Source: Malurus cyaneus samueli
Lineage: Eukaryota; Chordata; Aves; Passeriformes; Maluridae
Length of the DNA: 64,000 nucleotides
Reading direction: 5' to 3'
Assembly (NCBI GenBank): GCA_009741485.1
Contig: CM019220.1
Coordinates: 29,121,891-29,185,890 of the forward strand
Within the stretch, counting starts at the first letter, position 1. Every line of letters begins with the position of its first letter. The position numbers were made by a program, and so were the translations under genes. The notes under the pieces were generated by a model, which saw only the letters and a program-made list of their open reading frames with translations, was not told the origin of the DNA and searched no databases. Positions 40,201-52,200 of this stretch are shown here, in pieces.

Positions 40201-43200
40201 GAAAACAGACTGACAGAGAAAATGGGTAATGAAGCTTAGAAGGAGTCAAACAAGAGTAAAAAGAGAGAGAATGGCAATTGTGTTGTTTAACTGAGGTGCA
40301 GCTGTCAAGAAGAAAAATGGATGTGCCCAGCCTGGGGAGCTAATGTCACCGTGAACTCAGAAGGAAGAGATTGGCTGGGCTTGTCTTATGGGTGATATAA
40401 ATATATGGCAGCTGTATGTCAAGCTAGTACTACTCAGCAGATACAAATTTGTTATTTCCATGCTTTTGCCATACCAGTGTAAGAACAGATTTATTTGATT
40501 TGTAGCATCACTTTTTTTTTTCTTTCTTTCTTTTTTCTCTATTTCTTTTACAGAGTTTTTCTCCACAGTATGACTCCTATGATGTGAAGGCTGGTTCAGC
40601 TGGTATCGGGTACCCACAACCTATTGTAAGATGATAAAGCCTTTGTTCTGTCCTTTTTTTTTCTTTTTTAAAGAACAAATTTTCTGCTTGTAGATTATAC
40701 CTTGGATGTGTATGTATCCTGATTTTAATTTAACAATGTAAGTTTTCATTTAATTATTGCCTGCAAGTTGAATGTGATGTAAGGCAGCAGTTTGCTCAGC
40801 AATACTATTCTAGAAAGTAAGTATAGATAATCTGGATTTTTTTCTTTTTCAATTCCTTTCTTCAGTATCTTGCCTTCCTTTGCCTGATCTCTATGATTCA
40901 CCTTCTTACACCACCTAAACATTTATCCCTTTCTCCCTCATGTACATTCCTCATTTATCTGCTTGATGTTTTTCTGCTAATTGCTTCCCTTCCTTCCAAC
41001 GATTTTTACCTTTTCCACTGCCCTTAGTCTTCTTTCACCCACTCAATATCATTGTCTTTACTCAGTGTGATACTCCATACTTGGTAACTTCTCCACAATT
41101 CAAACTTGCCCAATAACAAGTTAGTAAACCCTTCTTATAAACTTTGTTCATTCCAAAACTCAAAATATTTTTACTTTTTCATTTTATAATTACCATTTTT
41201 TTATCCACAGCTACTCAGACTGTATACTAAGGATGCTGTATCCACCTGCTAGACTTGGTTCAAACTTTTAAATCTGAATGTTGCACCTCACGATTCTCCT
41301 TTTAGGCACTGGGATTTAGAGATATTCAACATGAAGTGTTCTTGACTCGTGCAATCTGCAACACAGAGGATGTGATGAATTGCTCTTACTGGAAATTGGC
41401 TGTGCTTCATTAAGCATAATCATTATTTTCAGCCCAATTCTGTATAACACGGTTTGGGTATCACATATTGTAGCAAATCAAAGCAGTTCCAAGCAAATGT
41501 GTTATTTCTCAGGGTTCTATCAGATCATCTTGTGAATTAAGCTTCACTAATCACAACAGCTGTTTTTCCTGAAATACAGTCATTATTTTCTCACCTTTAT
41601 TTTAATCTGTTTATTTCTACCTTCTTTGTTTGCTAATACGATCGTTCATGCGTTGGTCTTCTTCAAACGTCTGTTTTTGTATTTGTTTATTCATTTATTC
41701 ATATTCATTCCTCACAGTTTTTACCCACAGCTATCACATCATCTGCATTTTGCTACGTGGTGTCTTAATATGGGATGTGTTGAAGCAGGCAGGTAACCAA
41801 GACACCTTCAGTTAACAACTATGGTTACTCCTCTCTATTTTGAATTTTTTCCTGGAGGAGATTAGTGATTTTGTGTGCTTTTACCCCTAGACTTGGGTTA
41901 AAAAAAACCCACAAAGTATTTTATTAGGCACCCTAGAATGTCTTCAGGGTTGTCTGTATACTTTCATAAGTTGTTTTATGCTACATCATGCCATATGTGA
42001 CTTCAAAGTAAGTACCAGCAGTTACAGGCAGATGTGGCTGAAATCACTAGAGCTAGATAATATTTATAATTAGCATTACATAGATTAATTTCTTTATCAT
42101 TTTATAAATTTATCAATTTTCAACTGAAATGCTCCTAATGAATAAATATCCAAATGTAAATAGTTCAGAAGATTATTAAAACAAGAAAATATAGCACCAA
42201 CATTTGTTCATGTGTGGTTCCCATGCCTGGTATTTCCACAATCACACATCTCTCCACTGCTGCCTTCCCATGGCTTTGCACTGCTTGTAGGCTGATTTTG
42301 TGCTTAACATCCATTTCTCTTCACTTGCTCATGTAACCTCCACGTATTTCTTTGTCTCTTTTCACCAGCGCACATTCTCTAACTGAAGGATGCTCGTTCA
42401 TCATTCAGAGTCTGGAGATGCTGGCAGCAAGCACACCCCTAACTATCAGTTTATCTCCTCAGTGTGTAACTTGGAAAACAGTTGTATCTCATTTGTTCAT
42501 AGCCGTATGTCTAATTGATTGATTGCTATTGATGAGTCGAGAGCTTTAATTCTTATTGCATCTATTTTTACCTTATACCAAATGAGCTCAAACAATTAAC
42601 AGAGACTGCTCATGGTATTCACATGTCAAAGGCAACCTCATTTCCCAAACCCTAGAAGCTTGGCTTCTTGCTGTACTTCTTGTCCTTTAAAACAGCAAAT
42701 TAAAATGGCTCATGTTTTTTCAACAAAAGGCAACTGTGAACCAATATTAACATACTTTTGTAGCATCGCAGTGTACTGTCCTACATGTGCCAGGATAATA
42801 CAGCAGTACTCCTAATCTTGTATTATGGAAATTATGCATCTGTAATACCTATTCTGACACAATATGACATTATCTCATGAAACACACTATGTGCAATATC
42901 AGTTATGGAATATTCTGCCAGTACTGCAGCACACAGTGATCCTCATGTCCTTCATATATGTGATTCTTTTTGCTGTATGAAACACATGAAGAGCTTAATT
43001 TAACAGAAGTTTGTTTTAAAGAACCCTCTATAGCTGCAGTAGACCACTGTGCTAACTTCTAAACATTTTCTGTTTTGCAGTATCAAATCCTTTTGTGATT
43101 ATTGCCACAGGATGTAGAAATTTTGAGGTTTTGGTTCATCCAGATTTTGTTTCTTTCTTATGGCTTAGTACTGTTAAAGTTCAGAAAATATTTCACTGGT

Positions 43201-46200
43201 GAAAACGCTTGCCTTACTGACAGTAACAAAAGTATGACCTTAATTCAGTAGATCTCTAGGTCATGAGAAAATTCTAGTGTGGGGCTAATCAAGCTCAGTT
43301 ACACAGCAGAGAAGCTGGTGCTCAAGCTAAGTTCCAGTTTCTATTCTTTCCCTCCAGGCAGCTGAAAATCTGAGCTGGGTGTAAAGGGGAATTGTGACTC
43401 AAAAAGGAAAAGTTGCATCTTTGAAAACACCTTGGGAGGGTGTTAGCTCAGCTTTCCAGGAGCAACCCAGTGAAACCTTTTCTGAAGAGACAACTAGACA
43501 ATGAACTTTTTCAGCATTGTGTGTATATACTGCTGCTTCCTTTTTACTGCACCAAGTGCAGATCACCATGGGTGTTTGTACTAATTATGTAAAAATTTAT
43601 TTCACAGCTATTGATGAATATTACAACCATGTTAAGCTTTAGAGTTATATTACTTTAATGTAACTACTATTTTTAATCTACACTGTAGAGTGGCTTTCCA
43701 GGACCCCCTGGCCCCAGTGGCCCCCCTGGCCCACCCGGTCATGCAGGTCCCCCTGTAAGTAACATCAATCTCCTCGTATTCATCCTGTATTCTTTTATAT
43801 GAGCTTCTCCTTTCCCTGTCAAGAATATTAAGTACCTTTTCAAGTGATTAATCTAGATATTGTGCTGAAGAATTTTATGCATAAATGTCATCTTGGGCTG
43901 TACCATCATCGAGACTCAAGGGCTGAGGACAATATACTGTGCTTGCTTAAGGGCTCATGAGCCCCTAAGATCTCTGCAAGTCCATGGGACATAAGCTAAC
44001 ATTACTTAAGACGTCTGCCATCCTGTTAACATTGCCAAATGTTTATCCATACAAAAATTTAACAGGAGGCAAAGGAAAGTGGGAGATACACATCCAGGGA
44101 ACACACAGAGGGTCTGAGTTTTGTGACATCTCCATTTAGAGGAGTAGTTTCAATTCTGTTTTCATGGAGGCATGTTCTGATTGGTTCTGCTAATTTCACC
44201 TTTGGTCATTTGCTGACTGATCTGACTAAAATTTTCCTTACAACTATGACAATATAAAAGATAACAGCACCATGAAATGCTGCATGTAGTTGTTCACATC
44301 TTAACTGGTGTTTACTGCATTCCAGGGCTCTGCTGGATACCAAGGCTCCCCTGGAGAACCAGGACAACCTGGCCCTCCTGTACGTACCCATTCAGTATCA
44401 CTGTGTATGTTAAAGGTGTGATCTTAAAAGCACGAACCTGTTTAACCTTGTGTCATGAATCTGGAAGTTGGAAGTTTTACAGTTCATCCTGGCTGTTTGC
44501 TATGATCTATGTCAAATGTACAAGTATTTATGATGCCTAATACAATTTTAATTTGAAAGATACTTCATATTTGTTTTTATTATTGTAGTTATTATTGATT
44601 TTTTTTTTTTACAGGGACCTCCAGGCCCTGTTGGAATGATAGGCCCAGTTGGTCCACCAGGAAAAGATGTAAGTTCACTATTATTCATCCAGTTATCAAT
44701 AAATAGGAAGAAAAAAAAAAATCATTAAATTGCAAAACGACAGAGCATATTAATACCATTGCATTTGAGAATTTTTAACATCTCCTTATTTCTCCATTTG
44801 ACAACACAACTTTAAGAAACTAGATTTGGCTTACATTAGATATAACTGCCCATTCCAAAAAAGTTTCAACTTTAGCAGGCAATTTGACACAAAAAAACCA
44901 AAACCAAACCAAAACTAGCATAAGCATAAAACATGGTATTTATGTCTGATTCAAAATAAATTAGCAATTATAATGAAAATCAAAAATCAGACTGTGGTGG
45001 TGGTTTTCTGCTCTCTTTAAATCTTACTATGGGACTTACAGCCATTGACACCATTGTCTGTGTCAAGCTGGGAGTTCTGGGCAGGTAAATTATCAGGCAA
45101 GGTAAATATCTACAGTTTTTGCCTATTTTGAGTGTTTTACTATCAAAAATAAGTTTTCTGGGATCATATCTTAGGAAAAGTTGTCTTGATATAACTTAGA
45201 AGTTAACTAAAATCTTGTTAAAAGTTGAGTTTATAAATTCTGGCAGTTTTTTTCCAGAAGGCAGTCACAGAGTGAACTGTCACCCTGATAGGATTTCCCA
45301 CTGTATTTGGTGAAAGTTTTACCAGTTTACTCCAGCTCCAACCTTGATTTACCATAACTGGTGCTTTGTCACTAAGTGATCTAATTGCAAAACATTAAAA
45401 AAATATATTTTCTTTCAACAGGGAGAACCGGGAAGACCAGGCAGAAATGGAGATCGTGGAATCCCTGGATTACCGGTACGGAAAAGCCCCCAGTAACAAT
45501 GGTCTTCTAATCAAAGGTTTTGCTTTCCAATTTGTAGTCAAGTGAACACAGCACACAGTGAACATTGACTTGTGTCCTTCATAAGTACATGATTTATTAA
45601 CCTTTCTATATTTATGTGCTTAGGGTCACAAGGGACACCCTGGGATGCCTGGGATGCCTGGGATGAAAGGTCAACGAGTAAGTATTGAGTATGTTGAGTA
45701 CAGCTGAGCCTGTGCTCTTCCTGTCATCATTTCTAAGACTGAATCATAGAATTAAAGTTAATTTCTGGACAATATGATCTGACCTTTCATAACAAAGAGT
45801 TAAATTTTATTTGGTTACCTCAATTGTAGAGCTCCAACCCTAATTCCAGGAAGAGTTACAACAGCTGACAGCACTCATTACTGAAAATATGCCCCCTTTG
45901 GGCCTTAATATTTTGCCAAGAAGAATTAATTTTTCCAGAATGCATGAGGAATACTATTTATAGGTATGGTTTCCTTTTTCCACAGGGTTTTGATGGAAAA
46001 GATGGTGCCAAGGGTGACAGCGGTGCTCCTGGTCCAAAGGTAAAAATTTGGAGTGTCATCTTTCTAGTAGGTAATGACCTCCATTGTTTGTTGTATAGCT
46101 GTGCTTTGCCTCTTAAACAATTATGAAAATACAGTAAGCATTAAAGAAACCCATTTAATATCTCCATGAAAAGAATAAAAATCATTCCAAAGGAGCTAGA

Positions 46201-49200
46201 CTTTCTGAACTGCATCATGTCCCAGTTTTCCAGCCATAATAAACATGAGATAATGAAAGGACATGTCTGGGTCATCTGATTTTATTGCATAGTATTTTAA
46301 AAACTGGGCCTTTCTGATTTTTATTTCCTGTTTAATTTTTGATTTGACACTTGTTTAGACTTCTCAGACCTCAGTTCATGCTGAGGACACCCAGCACCAC
46401 ATAGAAAGGGACAAAAAATTGGGCGTTTTTCTGTGTCTCTTCCCCTTGAATAAATCAATAAATGTTCTCACCGAAGTTCATTTTGTTTTCTTTCCACAAC
46501 AGGGTGAAACTGGTCTTCCTGGAGTAAATGGAGCACCAGGCCAACCGGTAAATACGTGCACGTTGCAGTGTTTAAATGTTGACCAAGTTGGTCCTATTTT
46601 TTTAATTTTAATTACACCACCACATGCAGTGAAAAATAGTGAGATGTGGAAATAAGAACAATGTCTCTTTGCTCAGCCATCGTATTTTAGAAGCCATTTA
46701 ACAGCTTCATTTTTGTATTTTTTCTAGGGACCAAGAGGTCCAGCTGGAGAAAGAGGAAGACCTGGGAATCCTGGTGGCCCTGTAAGTAATTGCAGACATT
46801 GTTCTTCTCCAGAGGCAGCACATATTTGGATTCAATATGCTGAGAATTCCCTACTTCCTTGAAGCAGTTTTAATGTAAAGGACTCAAAAGCCATATAACA
46901 TCTGTAAAAATCTCACATGAAAACATTTCAGTTGAAAGATGAAACACTTTTAACCCACAACTTGTTCACCATCTTATTTCCTGTTTCCCTTTTTACAATT
47001 AATAAATTACACCTTGAGGAAGAGTTCAGTGTTTCAGCATAAGCTCTTCTTCATCCAAGAGAAGCAGGGAGGATGAGGGGAAGCAAAGAGTGGCAGGAGA
47101 GAAAAAAGGCAATTTCAGAAGTAACTTGCAAGAAAAAGAGAAAGCGCCTTTTTGACTGAGATTAGAGGGTGCATCCCTTGCTCTGAAGGAATTCTTAACT
47201 CGTAGCATTCAACACAATTAACAAAGCAGTTTAACAGCCAGCACCTTGTTTGTACACTGCACAACCTGAGCAGAGGATCTGGCCTAACATGTCTACAAGA
47301 CAAGCAACAGGGTTTAAATCAACAGTGCTCATTAGGTGTTTGAAGCAAAAATTTAGTCTTTTGTGTAGATCAGAAATTACTACTCTGAAATATACATCTA
47401 TTGCAATCTTGCTTATTCACACAGACAATGCTTTGTGACTGTTGTTTTCTTAAGAAATGTAATAAGAATACATTTTTATATCTTCCTGTCTCAGTGAAAG
47501 TCATGTAAAATGCTGGATATTCCTTCACAAAATATTTGGTTAATTATTATTTTAGAATTTCTCAGTTGCGGAATCCTTGAGTCTTAACTAAGTGGGAGTG
47601 TACAGGCACAAGAATATGGTGTCTGAGTCTTGGGCATGAAAGGATGTGGGTTCTGTGTCTGGGGTAGTGCTGTGTAGCCAACACCTCTCTCCTTTCTGTA
47701 GGGTGCCCATGGAAAAGATGGATCTCCAGGAGCAGCAGGCCCACCTGTAAGAAAACTTTGACTTTCAGTATTTGTGTCACTTTGATCTAATCACTTCTAA
47801 TCACTTCAGTTCAGCAGTGCCAGCCAACCTGAAAGTGGGTTGTGCTTGTTTGTTCAAGAATGAGCATTTTAGTTAATTGTATTTCATAACTGTTGGTTAA
47901 GGTATTTAAAGGATAGAGTGCAGCAGGAGAGTTCTAACACAGGGAAAGCAAAAATCCAAACCCAGGTTATTCTCTGAGAACATATAGATGTATAGAATTA
48001 CCGTACTCCATGAAGACCAAATTTTGAATGAACTCATCAAATAAATTATTTAGCTGTCTGGAGTGGGCAAATATTTTTCTTTCCCATCTGCATGGAAACC
48101 TGAGCATGTCTACATATCTGTGGAACAGCTGTATTGGCTTTCTTTTTTCCTTCCTTTTTTATAATTAGAATGGATTTTGAAAATTTTTTTACAACTTAAT
48201 CTTCTTAATGATAGATTTTATGTTTTTAAATTTAAAACACAGAAATTCAGCTGAACATGTAAAAGCCAGGGTAACTAAGATGTAGGTGTGATATTTTAGG
48301 GCTAGCCAAATTTCATCTTTTACAGCATGATTTATATTTGCTATTTTGCCAGGTGTTTCCTTACTCAGAGAAAAATCCCATAATCAGACTCTATTTTTTA
48401 ACTTAAGATTAATTCCATATGGCTTTTACCTTTTGCATTAATAGTATTTCTTTCACTTTTAAGGGTCCCCCAGGTCCCCCTGGAACTGCAGGATTTCCAG
48501 GTTCTCCAGGTTTTAAGGTATTCATCTAAAGATGCATAACTTCATGGGATTTGGTCCTTTCTCTAGTTACACAGCTTATGTCACTGTACATCATTATTTC
48601 ATGAGTCCTCCTTCTCCTGGCTGCTGTCAGGCTGTTTGCAAGCCTAGTACTGTTGTGCTGCCACATGCAGCATGAGACAAGCCCAATCCTCTCCATCTTC
48701 ATGAATGCCCACAACAAAACACCACTAAGAGGTGGCTCCCCCGTGCTCTGAGCTGTGGGAAGGGCTGGAGTGAACATCCCACAGCTCCAGGAGCTGCATA
48801 CCATGCCCAGAGCACCACCAGGCACTGCTCATGTGGCTCTTACACCCAGGTGATGGTGGTGGAAGCTTTCTTCCCAAATCACACCAAGATGCCACAGTAG
48901 AAGAAAAAAACATTAATTTAATACTGATTGCCCTGGAGATTACTAAAATGCCTTCATTTTCTCCTTTGACTGGGTTTTTTTTCCGTAGGGTGAAGCTGGT
49001 CCTCCTGGTCCTGCTGGTGTTAGTGGTGCTCCTGGAGAGAGAGGAGAGCCTGGTCCCCAAGGCAGCGCTGGGCCACCGGGGCCTCAGGTACATGGATAAC
49101 ACCTGAGAGGGGCTGTGTCAGCTGCTCCTCACAGAGCCCCAGGTGTCCTTTGGCCTCATCCTGGGTTAGCAGCATTGCTTACTCACATATTTATTTTTCC

Positions 49201-52200
49201 AGGGCCCTCCTGGAAGAGCTGGAAGCCCTGGCAACAAGGGTGAAATGGTGGGTACTTTTCATATCCCTGCTGTTGCTGCGCTATGTTGGTGACGGTCGCT
49301 CTCTGGACTGGGTAGAGTCCACCAGTGCCCTGCTCTCTTCATCCCTCCCTGCACTCTCTCTCTGCAGGGTCCTTCTGGCATTCCTGGTGCTCCTGGTCTG
49401 CCAGGAGGCCGAGGTCTTCCAGGTCCTCCAGGTGCAAGTGGAAACCCTGGAGCGAAAGGCAGCCCGGTGAGTTACTAGCGGTATTTACACTGGTTGTACA
49501 AACAAATAGGGTGGAAGTAATACTGATATCATTTTAAAAAACCCATTGATCTTGTCCTATTCACTTGAAATATTCCTAGAAATTATTTTATAATGAAAAT
49601 AGGCAATTAATTTTCTAAATATATAACATCTTTCTTTCATACCTACAGATACTGTTATATATAAATATGACACATAACTATGATAATAATACCTGTTGGT
49701 TTTTCTAAATTTTCTGTCAATTCAGATATAACAAAGATATAGCTTGTGAGGATTGCCTACATTAGACAAAATCTGTTGATTTACAATCCTATTTTCACCT
49801 GTTTCAATTCCTGAGTCCACAGTCTGCTACACCAGTGCGTTGTACCTAGTCTTGTACTGACACCCCAGCAGTCCCTGTTCTTACAGCCTTATACCACATG
49901 TATGTATTGTCAGAGAAAATACTTGGGGACTGCAAGCAAAAGGCTCTACAACATCTGAAATAGCTCAGAAACAGATATAAAATTTTACTCACTGGTGTTT
50001 AAGATCATATCACTTTTTTGCTTTACTGGATTTTTAAGGAGTCCCATGACTTCCACTTCCAGGTTCAGCCAGTGCATGCTAATTCCTTTGCAGAATGTGA
50101 AATAATAAAATAGAGTCAATAATTTGAAATATCCTGTTTGCTTCCTAGTATTTCAGTACATCTAGTTGCTCCAGAATGACACCCAGTTGCAACCCATAAT
50201 TTTAATGGGATTTTCTCTTTTTTAGGGAGACCCTGGTAAGGATGGTGCAAAAGGAGAGCCAGGTCCAAAAGGCGAGCGTGTAAGTGATTCCAAAATGTGT
50301 CCAGAGACTTCTTTCAAGGAAGTCTGAACCCTCACTCATTCCCTATACAAAACCTGTTTCCTTTTTTTTTGGTGACTTCTGATTCATTGATGGGCTCGGT
50401 TTCTGTTGTTGCCAGGGTGAAAACGGCACCCCAGGTGCTCCTGGGCCTCCTGGTGAGGAAGGGAAAAGAGGTGCAAATGGTGAACCCGGGCAGAATGGAG
50501 TACCTGGTACCCCTGGAGAAAGGGTGAGCTGTGGTACATCACCTTTTGAGCTGAGACAGCAAATTCTGGTGTTCTAAACACTTCCAGGAGAAATTCGGCC
50601 CCATATATCTTCTCAGCAAATTCCAGATGTGAAACAGGGTTACAAAACTGGGGAGAACTCTTATCTAGTTTCTCCTCTGAATTGCAGCTCTTGGATCTAT
50701 CTCAGTTGTAAATAAATTAACTTCTTCCAGGTATTGATATAGTAGAAGCAGTGACTCGTATATGTGGAAGTTTTATCAAAATATTTTTGCTGAAATGCAG
50801 TAATAACCTCTGAGAACTACCAGAGAGAATAAATAATACAAATTTCAAAATTACTTCTCAGATAACAAAAACAAACAATAAAAAGTATTTCCACTCTGGA
50901 AAGTGAAATTAATGTAAATTCTCCTGCATTCAAGATATGTGTTTATGTCAGCATCTTTATCGTTAATACACTTTAAATGTCAACAACAGCAATATTGTCT
51001 GATGTCTTCAATGTCATAATATTTTAACTGCAAACAGCTCTTTGGCTAGTATATTAGATAGTTTTCCAAAAATTTAATAATTCTTACAGTGGAATCAACT
51101 AATTGTTTTATTCAACAAAATAAATAGCAACATCATTACAAATTTTAGATTTCTGTTCCCATCAGAACCTAAGGAAACTGTGCTGGTGTATTTTAAAGTC
51201 CTAACTTAATAATTGATTGCAGTATTTGCTGAAGCTATGAGGAGACCAAAGATGCACAATGAACTAAATAATTGCACTAAACACATAAATGGGGCTGCAA
51301 ACTGAAAATTATAATTCAAATTTCTCCTAAGCAATTAAGATAGTAGTAGATATAAATATTTAAAAAATACAATAGAGCTCTTCTCAGCACTGAATTGGAG
51401 GAAAATAATTGTTTAATACTGAATGTGATGTTTTATTTCTTATATTACTTTAGAAAACTCATGAATAACTATGCAGGGCCAGCCGAAAATAATGGAGGAC
51501 AGGCTATAATTTCAGCAGGACCATTATAACCAAAGAGAAAATAGCCTGTGGTTCTTCTTACTGCAGTGAAATGTCACTTCCCTTTCTTTCCCCATTGATT
51601 TTCATAATGATGTGTCTAATGGTAAACAATTTAGAAGGAAACCCAGTTGCCATTACCTGTGACATACTGCCTGTGATCCATAGTTTGTTCTTTTATTTGG
51701 CAGGGATCCCCTGGTTTCCGTGGCTTACCCGGTAGCAATGGACTTCCTGGTGAAAAGGTATAAAACACCTTCTTAAAAAGCCCTCCAAAATTTGGAGAAT
51801 CCATGTGAATGTGGATGGACGATTTCAGATTCCATATGATGCTGATTTCCTCACTGTGAATTTCTGCATCTCTTTCCAGGGCCCTGCTGGTGAGCGTGGT
51901 AGCCCAGGTCCCCCCGGCCCCAGCGGACCTGCTGGAGAGCGTGGACAAGACGGTGGCCCAGGTCTTCCTGGAATGAGAGTAAGACAGGACAACTGCAAGA
52001 AAATGAAATAAATTCTATTAGAGAAGACTCAAGTGAGCTGATAAGATAGAGGAGTCCAACTAGAAATCTTTTCTATGGGTTCCTTTAAGAAGTAGCAGCA
52101 TCCATTCATAGTGGACAGGTGATTGTGCAGAGACATGGGGACACCTGGGTCACTGTCACAAAGGAGTGATGAGGCTGTGGGGGGCTCCCTGTCATGAGAA

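Noticed and set aside
45740..45800. CR1 LINE-like fragment (GAATCATAGAAT)
   Set aside because: The match to the usual avian CR1 3' end is too short and no target-site duplication was seen.
48725..49102. Minus-strand open frame of 125 codons
   Set aside because: Antisense shadow of exon 16 and its flanking intron.
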